A stretch of DNA of 64,000 bases from an uncultured bacterium. GTDB taxonomy: Bacteria > Actinomycetota > Coriobacteriia > Coriobacteriales > Coriobacteriaceae. The notes under the pieces were generated by a model. It was not told the origin of the DNA and searched no databases. It saw nothing but the letters and a program-made list of their open reading frames with translations. The stretch spans positions 62,001 to 126,000 of the forward strand of contig CAJMLY010000004.1 in assembly GCA_905214425.1 (NCBI GenBank), read 5' to 3'. Shown here piece by piece: positions 57,586-64,000 of the stretch (positions within the stretch are counted from its first letter, which is position 1; every line of letters starts with the position of its first letter). A program made the translations under genes and the position numbers.

Positions 57586-58229
57586 TACGAGAACCGGCGC
57601 ATCAAGCCGACGACTTTGCCCAGGATAACGGGATTCGTTGCATAGATAGGTTCCATAGTGTCGTTCTCGGGCTGCAAGCGCACACGCCCCTGCTCCTTGT
57701 AGAACGTCTTGACGGTCGCCGAACCATCAATCATGGCCACGACAATTTCGCCGTTCATGGCACTCTTTTGTTCACGGACGATGATGTAATCGCCATTGAA
57801 GATGCCGACATTGATCATTGAGCTCCCATGCACCTCAAGGATAAAGGAACCTTGATCAGTGGCGATTTCGGTCGGGATAGTAAACGTGTCTTCGATATTC
57901 TGCTCTGCCAGAATGGGAATCCCAGCCGCGACGCGACCAACGAGCGGTAGCGAGACCGTTCCGCGAGGTGCGGTGGGCTCGTCAGATTTGGAAATTGAGA
58001 CAGAGGAACCATCCTCGTTAAAGAGTTCCAGGGCGCGCGGTTTGGTGGCATCGCGCTTGAGTAGCCCGCGCGCCTCCAGGGCAGAGAGATGGGCGTGCAC
58101 GGTGCTGGGGGAGGAAAGGCCCACGGCAGAAGCCATCTCGCGCACGCTGGGCGGATAACCCTTCTCCTGCTGATATTCCTTGATGAAGTCGTAAATTTGC
58201 TGCTGACGCTTGGTAATTTTGCGAGCCAT
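57585..58229 (-). CDS. lexA: LexA repressor
   Basis: SOS repressor and autoprotease. The 214 residues have an N-terminal winged helix (ITKRQQQIYDFIKEYQQEKG, SPSTVHAHLSALEARGLL), the Ala-Gly cleavage site in VGRVAAGIPILAEQ, the catalytic serine in HGSSMINVGI and lysine in SATVKTFYKEQG. I chose the ATG at 58229, which follows AGAGAGGA; the longer frame lacks support. Three LexA-type boxes lie upstream, so it is autoregulated. Confidence 0.96.
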   Translation of the reverse strand: MARKITKRQQQIYDFIKEYQQEKGYPPSVREMASAVGLSSPSTVHAHLSALEARGLLKRDATKPRALELFNEDGSSVSISKSDEPTAPRGTVSLPLVGRVAAGIPILAEQNIEDTFTIPTEIATDQGSFILEVHGSSMINVGIFNGDYIIVREQKSAMNGEIVVAMIDGSATVKTFYKEQGRVRLQPENDTMEPIYATNPVILGKVVGLMRRFS

Positions 58230-58252
58230 CAGGGCATCCTCTCTACCCATGT

Positions 58253-58266
58253 CAAACAAATGTTCG
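58253..58266 (-). promoter_or_regulatory. LexA box near the lexA start
   Basis: CAAACAAATGTTCG differs from CGAACNNNNGTTCG at one position and lies 24 bases upstream of lexA. Confidence 0.65.
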
Positions 58267-58274
58267 AATTTTGC

Positions 58275-58303
58275 TTGACAGGAACAACTGTTCGAAGATA
58301 ATA
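58275..58303 (+). promoter_or_regulatory. Promoter of the yneA-like gene
   Basis: TTGACA (58275-58280) and ATAATA (58298-58303) are 17 bases apart. A LexA box occupies the spacer. Confidence 0.7.
58281..58294 (+). promoter_or_regulatory. LexA box within the yneA-like promoter
   Basis: GGAACAACTGTTCG differs from the consensus at one position and lies between -35 and -10. Confidence 0.75.
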
Positions 58304-58308
58304 ATAAC

Positions 58309-58322
58309 CGAACATTCGTTCT
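58309..58322 (+). promoter_or_regulatory. LexA box between lexA and the yneA-like gene
   Basis: CGAACATTCGTTCT differs from the consensus at one position. Confidence 0.7.
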
Positions 58323-58389
58323 CGCGCTAGACATTTTTGTCCGCGCGGCTTGATAAAACTGTTCTCAGCAAAACACGCGAGAGGAGAAC

Positions 58390-58842
58390 ATGATGAACGT
58401 AACGAATATGGTCCAGGGAAACCTCGCCCTTAAGCTCGAGACGCCTGCAGAACCCACTTTTACGGTTGTTCAGGGTGGCCGCTCCGGCTTTCAGCCTTTG
58501 ACCGTAAAGCCTGCGCGCAATCAGCAGGCTGTAGTCGCGCCGGCCCGCGTTGCCCTGAAGGTTCCGACGATTGTCGCCGTCGCCGTTGCGCTTACGCTCT
58601 TCTTTGTCCTCGCTATGTCGGTCTTTAGCGCTCGTCACGCCGCGTATGCCGAGTCCGTTTCCAACATTACCTACGAGACCATTCGCGTTCAGCCTGGCGA
58701 TTCTCTTTGGTCGCTTGCCGAAGAATATCCAATCGAAGGCCTTTCCACGCAAGAGACTTCCGACATGATCCGTAGCGTCAATCATCTGGAGCATGGTTCG
58801 CTCGCCGCCGGTGCGCATCTTAAGGTTCCTGCTCGTTCGTAA
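58390..58842 (+). CDS. LysM-domain SOS protein, YneA/ChiZ-like division inhibitor
   Basis: A 150-residue protein with a cytoplasmic N-terminus (about 1-55), one membrane helix (VPTIVAVAVALTLFFVLAMS) and an extracytoplasmic LysM domain (TIRVQPGDSLWSLAEEYPIE...NHLEHGSLAAGAHLKVP). The build and the position divergent from lexA match yneA of Bacillus and the Rv2719c (chiZ)-nrdR arrangement of mycobacteria, where the product halts division during the SOS response. GAGGAG precedes tandem ATG codons at 58390 and 58393; the second is better spaced. Confidence 0.82.
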   Translation: MMNVTNMVQGNLALKLETPAEPTFTVVQGGRSGFQPLTVKPARNQQAVVAPARVALKVPTIVAVAVALTLFFVLAMSVFSARHAAYAESVSNITYETIRVQPGDSLWSLAEEYPIEGLSTQETSDMIRSVNHLEHGSLAAGAHLKVPARS

Positions 58843-58893
58843 TCATTATCGCGCTGCGCATGGTACCCTTGTTATCGTTTAAGAGGAGGTACC

Positions 58894-59337
58894 ATGCGCT
58901 GTCCCAAATGCGGCAAGGCACATACCCGCGTCGTTGATTCCCGTATGCAGGAGTCAAATAACACCATTAAGCGCCGTCGCGAATGTTGCTCGTGTAACTA
59001 CCGCTTTACAACGTTTGAGCGATGCGAGGACCCTATCGAGGTCATTAAGTCAGATGGAACTAAGCAGCGGTTCGATCGCAATAAGCTTCTTGTCGGCTTG
59101 ATGCGCGCCACCATCAAGCGCGATATCGACACTAAGAAGCTCAATGAGATTATCGATGACATCGAGGTCGAGTTGCGCTCTCGCACACTGACGGCCGTCA
59201 CGTCCCATGAGTTGGGTGACATGGTGCTCAAGCGTTTGGCCAAGATCGACAAGGTGGCCTACATTCGCTTTGCTTCGGTCTACCGCGATTTCAAAGACGT
59301 CGATGAGTTTCTGCAAGAGCTCGACAAGCTAAGGTGA
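58894..59337 (+). CDS. nrdR: Transcriptional repressor NrdR
   Basis: A 147-residue repressor of ribonucleotide reductase genes. It has a zinc ribbon (MRCPKCGKAHTRVVDSR, CCSCNYRFTTFE) and an ATP-cone domain (VIKSDGTKQRFDRNKLL). A strong GAGGAGG lies before the ATG. No nrd gene is in this window, so its targets are elsewhere. Confidence 0.96.
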   Translation: MRCPKCGKAHTRVVDSRMQESNNTIKRRRECCSCNYRFTTFERCEDPIEVIKSDGTKQRFDRNKLLVGLMRATIKRDIDTKKLNEIIDDIEVELRSRTLTAVTSHELGDMVLKRLAKIDKVAYIRFASVYRDFKDVDEFLQELDKLR

Positions 59338-59341
59338 TTCC

Positions 59342-59785
59342 ATGTCCAACATTACCGTCAACATAAAGCGTCTCGATCCCACCGTTGAGCTTCCCAAATA
59401 CGCCCATCCCACTGATGCCGGCTTGGATTTGCGCTCCAACGAGGACTGCGTCCTGAAGCCCTTCGAACGCCGTCTGGTCTCTACGGGGCTGGCCATCGCC
59501 CTGCCCGATGGCTACGCCGGCTTCGTCCAGCCCCGCAGCGGCTTGGCCATCAAGCAGGGCCTGTCTATAGTCAATACGCCGGGCCTCATCGACGCCCACT
59601 ACCGAGGAGAACTCAAGGTTATTCTCATCAACCTGGATCCCTCCATTAACATTCAAATCAATAAAGGCGACCGCATAGCCCAACTCGTCATCCAAGAAGT
59701 CCCCACGGTCAACCTCATAGAAGTAGAAGAACTAGACAAAACCGACCGAGGAGCCGGCGGTTTCGGTTCTAGCGGCGTATTGTAA
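59342..59785 (+). CDS. dut: dUTP diphosphatase
   Basis: It hydrolyses dUTP to dUMP, keeping uracil out of DNA. The 147 residues include all five trimeric dUTPase motifs: DAGLDLRS, PRSGLAIKQG, GLIDAHYRGEL, GDRIAQLVI and RGAGGFGSSG. It starts four bases after nrdR, coupling two dNTP-pool genes. Confidence 0.96.
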   Translation: MSNITVNIKRLDPTVELPKYAHPTDAGLDLRSNEDCVLKPFERRLVSTGLAIALPDGYAGFVQPRSGLAIKQGLSIVNTPGLIDAHYRGELKVILINLDPSINIQINKGDRIAQLVIQEVPTVNLIEVEELDKTDRGAGGFGSSGVL

Positions 59786-59790
59786 TGTCC

Positions 59791-59895
59791 GCTCACCCGT
59801 GGGAGGCCCCCTATATATCATTCCATGCTCAAACATTCTCGCTGCGCTGCGAAACTGCGCGTGGAACGATATATAGGGGTCTCCCACGGGTGAGC
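59791..59895 (+). repeat. Fold-back element B1: long arms around a 36-base core
   Basis: Left arm 59791-59825 and right arm 59862-59895 pair along about 34 bases with one G-T pair, one extra base and one A-C mismatch. The core (59826-59861) runs TGCTCAAACATTCTCGC to AAACTGCGCG. Core and inner arm are shared with B2 in inverted orientation. Confidence 0.85.
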
Positions 59896-59973
59896 TACGT
59901 TTACTTGCTAGCGGCTACGCCGGGTTCGCCCCAGTTAGAGCCTGCGAAGGTAGAAACAAATAATCTAATAACA

Positions 59974-60020
59974 GTTAGTTGATACGACAAAGGAACTGTT
60001 CCTTTGTCGTATCAACTAAC
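59974..60020 (+). repeat. 47-bp near-perfect palindrome, 23-bp arms with one-base centre
   Basis: Bases 59974-59996 are an exact reverse complement of 59998-60020 around a single T. The arms begin GTTAGTTGATACGAC. No T-run follows. It lies between B1 and B2 and shares no core with them. Confidence 0.9.
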
Positions 60021-60054
60021 CAGTAAGAATAATATTGTTACAAGCAAGAAGCCT

Positions 60055-60157
60055 CCCGTTCGGGGCTCACCCATATCGTTCCACGCGCAGTTTCGCAGCG
60101 AGCGCAGCGAAGCGAGAATGTTTGAGCATGGAATGATATGGGTGAGCCCCGAACGGG
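60055..60157 (-). repeat. Fold-back element B2: 29-bp arms around a 45-base core
   Basis: Left arm 60055-60083 and right arm 60129-60157 are complementary except for one G-T pair. The core (60084-60128), read on the minus strand, runs from TGCTCAAACATTCTCGC to GAAACTGCGCG with nine bases more than B1. The outer arms differ from those of B1. Confidence 0.85.
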
Positions 60158-60173
60158 CGGGATTAGTGCGCCC

Positions 60174-60225
60174 TGCGCAGCGAGAATGTTTGAGCATGGA
60201 ATGATATATGGGCGGCTCCCGCCGA
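60174..60225 (-). repeat. Half element B3, degenerate copy
   Basis: GCAGCGAGAATGTTTGAGCA followed by TGGAATGATAT repeats the right half of B2, but no matching left arm exists. Its outer side has a different GC-rich sequence (GGCGGCTCCCGCC). Confidence 0.7.
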
Positions 60226-60240
60226 GCAGCGGACTATCGC

Positions 60241-61542
60241 CTAGCGGATATGCGCTGGCTTGCCGCCCCAGTAGAAGCGGCAGAAGGCTCGTTTGCGCTT
60301 TTGGGGTTTGCCTACGAGCTCTATGGTGGCGATGGCGATGTCTTCGGCTGCGTGGGGGCGGCGTAGTACTTCGCCGTTGATGAGTAGCGCTTTGAGTGAT
60401 TCGGGATGGTCGTGCAAGTGACGTAGGGTAACGATGAGTTCTCGTGCCGTGGTGACGTGCATGCTGGCTCCCATGCCGGTGAGCATCGTGGTGTTGGCCT
60501 TTTCCTGGCCGTATGATTTGCCCAGCAGGATCATCGGCAGATGTGCGCATAGGCACTCGGTGACCGTGAGTCCGCCCGATTTGAGAATTGCCAGGTCGCA
60601 GCCGTGCATGAGGGCCGCCATGTCGTCGACATAGTCCAGCACCGTGACATTTTCGAGCTTCATGGCATCGAAGAGTGTCTTGAGGCGGGCGGCGTATTCC
60701 TTATCCTTGCCCGGCAAAAAGACAAAGTGCATGTCTTCGAAGCTGCGTAGGAAGGGGAGGGTGCGGTCCATCTCCGCGCGAAAGCGAACGTACGGTTGAG
60801 GCAAGCTGGCACCGGCCATTACCAGCACGACGGTCTTGTCGGTGGGGAGGTTGAACTTAGCTAGCTCTTCCTCGCGATCGTAATCCGTGTCGAATCCGGT
60901 GCGAATAGGAATGCCGGTAATGCGAATCTTTGTCTCGAGCACCTTGCGCGGACGCAGCGTTTCGGCCATAAATTCGTTGGCAACACAGAATAAATCGGTG
61001 TCCTTGTGGGGCCACCATCCCTCGACTTCGTAGTCGGTCGGTACGCAGATGACCGGATAATCGATACCCGTAATTACGCGGGCGCCCACGGCAACATTGG
61101 CTGCTGTGATGTGCGTTGCAACCACGGCTATGGGCCTGCGGCTACGAATATATTCGTTGAAGGCGGGGAACATAATTCGCGACCATGCCGTTCCGCCACC
61201 CCAGAGAAGATGTCCCGTAAGCGTATATCGCCAGGTCAGGTCGTAAATGGGGCGCGTGGCTCCCGTAAAAGAAGCCGCGGTCTTATTGCCGTCGAATTTA
61301 ATACGTCCAAAATCAAGGATATCGAGCACTTCAATCTCAATATCCTCGGGGATGCCATTGGTGCCGCGGATGAGGTCGAATGCCTGCGCTATCGCATTTG
61401 CGGCGGCCTTGTGGCCCGAGCCAACGGAGGCGTGCACGATGGTCACGAGAGGTTTTTGCTGAGCCAGGAGCGTGGTTTGCTCCGATTGGGGAGTGCTGTG
61501 CGTGAGCAGGGGAGCGTCGTCACTCGTCTGCGCCTGGTCCAT
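60241..61542 (-). CDS. MGDG synthase/UgtP-like lipid glycosyltransferase
   Basis: A 433-residue GT28-type glycosyltransferase that probably glycosylates diacylglycerol for membrane glycolipids. The N-terminal acceptor domain has VTIVHASVGSGHKAAANAI (residues about 35-55) and the C-terminal donor domain has LVMAGAS, VLDYVDDMAALMHGCDLAILKSGGLTVTECL and LGKSYGQEKANT. I chose the ATG at 61542, which has AAGGGGAG upstream. The sugar donor cannot be told from sequence. It is divergent from trxB. Confidence 0.85.
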   Translation of the reverse strand: MDQAQTSDDAPLLTHSTPQSEQTTLLAQQKPLVTIVHASVGSGHKAAANAIAQAFDLIRGTNGIPEDIEIEVLDILDFGRIKFDGNKTAASFTGATRPIYDLTWRYTLTGHLLWGGGTAWSRIMFPAFNEYIRSRRPIAVVATHITAANVAVGARVITGIDYPVICVPTDYEVEGWWPHKDTDLFCVANEFMAETLRPRKVLETKIRITGIPIRTGFDTDYDREEELAKFNLPTDKTVVLVMAGASLPQPYVRFRAEMDRTLPFLRSFEDMHFVFLPGKDKEYAARLKTLFDAMKLENVTVLDYVDDMAALMHGCDLAILKSGGLTVTECLCAHLPMILLGKSYGQEKANTTMLTGMGASMHVTTARELIVTLRHLHDHPESLKALLINGEVLRRPHAAEDIAIATIELVGKPQKRKRAFCRFYWGGKPAHIR

Positions 61543-61660
61543 CGATAACTCCCCTTCAGCTTTGTAATACGGATTTATCATTGTAGTGCATGAGTGTCAC
61601 GTTCACGTAAATTTGGGTACGAGCGCAAAGAACGACAACGTTTCGACGAAAGGACGCTTC

Positions 61661-62599
61661 ATGACTACCGATAAGCCGATCGATGTTGCGATTATCGGTG
61701 GCGGCCCCGCGGGCTATGCTGCCGCCATTTATGCTGCGCGTTCCAACCTTACGACGACCGTGATTGAGCAGGGCATGTCGGGAGGGCAGATCGCCACAAC
61801 CAATGAGGTCGAGAACTATCCGGGTTTCCCGCTCCTGAGTGGCGCCGAACTCGGCGAGCGTTTTCAGCAGCATGCAGAGGGCCTGGGAGCACAGGTTACA
61901 TGGAGCATGGTTACGGGTATCGATTACGATGCCGATGCAGCGTTGTTTACGGTGCATCACGATATGGGCGATACGCTGGCCTCGAGCGTTATCGCTTGCA
62001 TGGGTGCCACGCCGCGTCCGGCAGGTTTCGCAGGCGAGGATACGTATCGCGGTCGTGGCGTTTCATATTGCGCAACATGTGACGGCATGTTTTTCCGCGG
62101 CAAGCAGGTTTTTGTAATCGGTGGTGGCAATTCGGCATGCGAAGAGGCGCTGTTCCTGTCCGACATTGCCAGCAGTGTGACCATCGTGCTGCGCCGCGAC
62201 CAGTTCCGTGCGCCGGATGGTGTTGTTCAGAAAGTACTCGCAAAGGACAATATTACAGTTAGGTACCAAACTAGTATTGTGGAGCTATCGGGCGAAGCCA
62301 TGCCAACGACGATTACCTTTAAGGACAATGCATCTGGGGAAACTCATGCCGAGTCATTTGAGCCCGGCTCGTTTGGCATCTTTGTCTTTACGGGGACGCA
62401 GCCACATACCGAGCTTGTTGAGCATCTAGTCGACCTGGCTCCCGACGGCGGCATTGTCACCGACGATTCGATGGCCACCTGTACACCTGGTCTATTTGCC
62501 GCTGGCGACATCCGTTCCAAGCGCTTACGCCAGGTTGTGACCGCCGTTTCTGATGGAGCCATAGCGGCAACGAGCGCATACGCGTTTCTCCGTGGATAA
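61661..62599 (+). CDS. trxB: Thioredoxin reductase
   Basis: FAD enzyme that reduces thioredoxin with NADPH. The 312 residues have the FAD motif IIGGGPAGYAAAIYAARS, the redox CATCDG pair at about residue 138, the NAD(P) motif VIGGGNSACEEALFLS and the C-terminal FAD segment GLFAAGDIRSKRLRQVVTAVSDG. ATG 61661 follows AAAGGA. No thioredoxin gene is next to it. Confidence 0.95.
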   Translation: MTTDKPIDVAIIGGGPAGYAAAIYAARSNLTTTVIEQGMSGGQIATTNEVENYPGFPLLSGAELGERFQQHAEGLGAQVTWSMVTGIDYDADAALFTVHHDMGDTLASSVIACMGATPRPAGFAGEDTYRGRGVSYCATCDGMFFRGKQVFVIGGGNSACEEALFLSDIASSVTIVLRRDQFRAPDGVVQKVLAKDNITVRYQTSIVELSGEAMPTTITFKDNASGETHAESFEPGSFGIFVFTGTQPHTELVEHLVDLAPDGGIVTDDSMATCTPGLFAAGDIRSKRLRQVVTAVSDGAIAATSAYAFLRG

Positions 62600-62639
62600 G
62601 TACGATAATATATCTTATGTAAGGTTGCTATCTTTACAC

Positions 62640-62682
62640 AAAGTGGTTGGACGATGCATCAATGTGTTGTCCAACCACTTTT
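62640..62682 (+). terminator. trxB terminator
   Basis: AAAGTGGTTGGAC (62640-62652) pairs perfectly with GTCCAACCACTTT (62669-62681), followed by a short T-run. Confidence 0.85.
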
Positions 62683-62723
62683 ACTTGCCGGCTATGTGGT
62701 ATGCAAAACTAGATAACCTAGAA

Positions 62724-62729
62724 TACAAT
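62724..62729 (+). promoter_or_regulatory. Candidate -10 of the DUF1836 gene
   Basis: TACAAT lies 25 bases before the start codon. The nearby CTAG-N5-CTAG (62710-62722) may be an operator; the -35 is weak. Confidence 0.4.
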
Positions 62730-62753
62730 ATAGTAAATGAACGGAGGACCTTT

Positions 62754-63365
62754 ATGAACCACGTTAAACACGTTATTCCGATGTCCGATTCGTCGGTCAG
62801 TATTAAGCCTGAGGATATTCAGCCCACGGTGCTGCCCGATGCATTTATTCAGTCCGAAATCGTGTGCAAACTCAATACGTTGAGTCTGTCGCGCTATGAC
62901 CAGTTGCCCAATGTGACGCTCTATCGCGACCAGGTTATTGAGTATGTTGCGCTGTGGATGGAGCCGCTGTCCATTTGCGTTGAGCAGCCCGTCATTACGC
63001 CATCGATGATCAACAACTACGTGAAGGTCGGCCTGGTGCCTGCTCCGGTTAAAAAGCAATATGGCCGCGAGCAGATTGCCCGCCTGATCGCTATCTGCCT
63101 CTTTAAGCAGGTGTTACCTATTGCTGCGGTGCAGGCACTCTTTAACATTCAGCGTTTGAGCTACGATGCCCCGACGGCCTTCGATTATGTGGTCGATCAG
63201 CTCGAGGCATCGATTCGTTCGGCGTTTTCCGTCGAGCAGACGCCGGTTCCCGATACGGCGCATCAGGTAACGCGTGAGTCGCTGCTTGTGCGCAGTGCGG
63301 TTTCATCCTTCGTTTCGAAGGCGTACCTGATGAGCTATCTAAAGTTTAATGGGTTTAATAGCTAG
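62754..63365 (+). CDS. DUF1836 family, MerR-like putative regulator
   Basis: A 203-residue protein. The segment ITPSMINNYVKVGLVPAPVKKQYGREQIARLIAI at about residues 80-115 is a MerR-like helix-turn-helix with wing, typical of DUF1836, and is followed by a helical part (FKQVLPIAAVQALFNIQ). No ligand domain is known. CGGAGGACC precedes the ATG. A conserved link to trxB or the convergent degV-family gene is possible but unproven. Confidence 0.8.
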   Translation: MNHVKHVIPMSDSSVSIKPEDIQPTVLPDAFIQSEIVCKLNTLSLSRYDQLPNVTLYRDQVIEYVALWMEPLSICVEQPVITPSMINNYVKVGLVPAPVKKQYGREQIARLIAICLFKQVLPIAAVQALFNIQRLSYDAPTAFDYVVDQLEASIRSAFSVEQTPVPDTAHQVTRESLLVRSAVSSFVSKAYLMSYLKFNGFNS

Positions 63366-63376
63366 CCAACGTATAT

Positions 63377-63426
63377 AACGGGCGGAGCAAAGGGCCATCT
63401 GTCACTTTGTCCCGCCCGTATTTTTG
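63377..63426. terminator. Bidirectional terminator between the DUF1836 and DegV-family genes
   Basis: ACGGGCGG (63378-63385) pairs with CCGCCCGT (63412-63419), with inner CAAAG/CTTTG, followed by a T-run on the plus strand. Confidence 0.8.
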
Positions 63427-63438
63427 CTTGGTTGGACG

Positions 63439-64000
63439 TTATTGGCCCGAAGCCACGCCCATGCCGTAGCCGATAATGAGCCCATGCATTTCGGCATAGT
63501 ATGAATCTAGCCCGTTACAGGGCATGATGATAGTCTTGGAGCTTGGCCAGCGCTCCACAATGCGGCTGGCAAGTGCCTGGGCGCCTGTCTCATTTTCCAC
63601 ATGGTCGATGACGACCTCGCCGCCCGTAAAACCCTCGGCTTCCATGGTATCGATGATCTTGTTGAGCATCTTCTTTTCGCCACGCGTGTGCCCGACGAGT
63701 TCGATTTTACCGGCCTCGCTCGCCGTGCCCAAAATGCGGATATTGAGCTTGTTGGCAATGACGCCGGCTGCCTTAGGGATACGTCCGGCCTTGGCGAGGT
63801 TTTCGTAATTGCACAAGCTGAAGAGGATTTTGCTGTTCTGTTCAAGGCTATCGAAGTATGCACAAGCATCCTCGAATGAGATATCCGGACTGCTTGCAAG
63901 ATAGCGGTCGAACAGCAAGAAAATGAGGTCCATTTTGCCGCCAGCTGCGCGTGAATTGACAAGATGAATATTGCGGTCCGGTTCCTCGGCAAGAACCATA
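63439..64000 (-). CDS. DegV-family fatty-acid-binding protein (N-terminal part outside window)
   Basis: The open frame runs off the right edge; about 186 residues are visible and roughly 90-100 N-terminal ones are missing. The visible part fits the DegV family: NSRAAGGKMDLIFLLFDRYL, a YENLAKAGRIPK segment, ENETGAQALASRIVERWP and the C-terminal NGLDSYYAEMHGLIIGYG. DegV proteins bind fatty acids and, as FakB, feed fatty-acid kinase. The methionine at 63999 is internal, not the start. Confidence 0.85.
   Translation of the reverse strand, partial: MVLAEEPDRNIHLVNSRAAGGKMDLIFLLFDRYLASSPDISFEDACAYFDSLEQNSKILFSLCNYENLAKAGRIPKAAGVIANKLNIRILGTASEAGKIELVGHTRGEKKMLNKIIDTMEAEGFTGGEVVIDHVENETGAQALASRIVERWPSSKTIIMPCNGLDSYYAEMHGLIIGYGMGVASGQ

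Larger units (their letters stand above)
59786..60240. other. Non-coding palindrome island between dut and the glycosyltransferase gene
   Basis: These 455 bases hold elements B1, B2 and B3 and the 47-bp palindrome. The remaining short stretches (59896-59973, 60021-60054) show no gene or promoter I can support. Short open frames across it only reflect the repeats. Confidence 0.8.

Noticed and set aside
58261..58270. TGTTCGAATT as a tRNA T-loop
   Set aside because: No cloverleaf can be built around it; the bases belong to a LexA box. No tRNA gene was found in the window.
59785..60204. Two 65-66-codon open frames in the palindrome island
   Set aside because: They run through inverted repeats, so their apparent similarity to each other comes from the repeated DNA. 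No SD or domain is present.

Overview
The window is chromosomal DNA from a high-GC anaerobic actinobacterium of the class Coriobacteriia. The closest match I recognise is Collinsella, which is inference from gene content and style and not a database result. Pointers are an actinobacterial-type integration host factor gene (mihF) before gmk and rpoZ, a fermentative AdhE, a PyrK/class 1B PyrD pair, lexA divergent from a LysM-type SOS gene followed by nrdR, frequent GTG/TTG starts and tight overlapping operons. No rRNA, tRNA or CRISPR array was seen. Nearly all of the window is housekeeping sequence; the unusual material sits in a few intergenic islands.

Layout. 1-4103: rseP (5' end cut by the window), ispG, proS. 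4190-5543: a complete IS256/IS1249-like insertion sequence with perfect 25-bp terminal repeats and an 8-bp target duplication, placed exactly behind the proS terminator. 5646-9146: a phosphotransferase-family gene and adhE, both on the minus strand. 9299-10389: a REP-associated Y1 transposase with its REP-like repeats. 10490-16454: rpmB (minus), then the pyrimidine operon pyrR-pyrB-pyrC-pyrK-pyrD-pyrF behind a structured leader. 16694-19104: mihF-gmk-rpoZ-thiI. 19318-23372: comEA, comEC, holA. 23506-27963: rpsT, lepA, dusB, hemW. 28022-35368: two dnaJ-like genes, mtaB, phoH, ybeY, dgkA-like, era, recO. 35507-38181: rpsO and pnp. 38182-38821: a 640-bp non-coding island. 38822-49966: rnj, ftsK, a rodZ-like gene, yajQ, rimO, pgsA, pncC, recA, recX. 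50224-56896: rny, a GHKL ATPase, spoVS, miaB, miaA, hflX. 56881-59785: an acyltransferase-like gene and lexA (minus), then a yneA-like gene, nrdR and dut (plus). 59786-60240: a palindrome-rich island. 60241 to the end: a lipid glycosyltransferase, trxB, a DUF1836 regulator and the C-terminal part of a DegV-family gene.

How the genes work together. Much of the window concerns RNA processing (pnp, rnj, rny, ybeY, phoH), tRNA/ribosome modification (thiI, dusB, miaA, miaB, mtaB, rimO) and ribosome-linked GTPases (lepA, era, hflX). Nucleotide supply is covered by the pyr operon, gmk, nrdR and dut. DNA uptake and repair are covered by comEA/comEC, holA, recO, recA/recX and the lexA circuit. A LexA-type box lies inside the recA promoter spacer, and three more lie between lexA and the yneA-like gene.

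The most unusual signals are two families of long fold-back elements (38230-38633 and 59791-60225). Each has a conserved core flanked by long complementary arms whose outer sequence differs from copy to copy, and in the first family the core helices show paired compensatory changes. Other notable points are an 11-bp-period TTTGGT repeat shared by the regions upstream of comEA and recA, a DnaJ-like protein that ends in membrane segments, a winged-helix-like insertion in RseP, a REP array whose spacer copies part of the transposase gene, and a PyrR-type leader.
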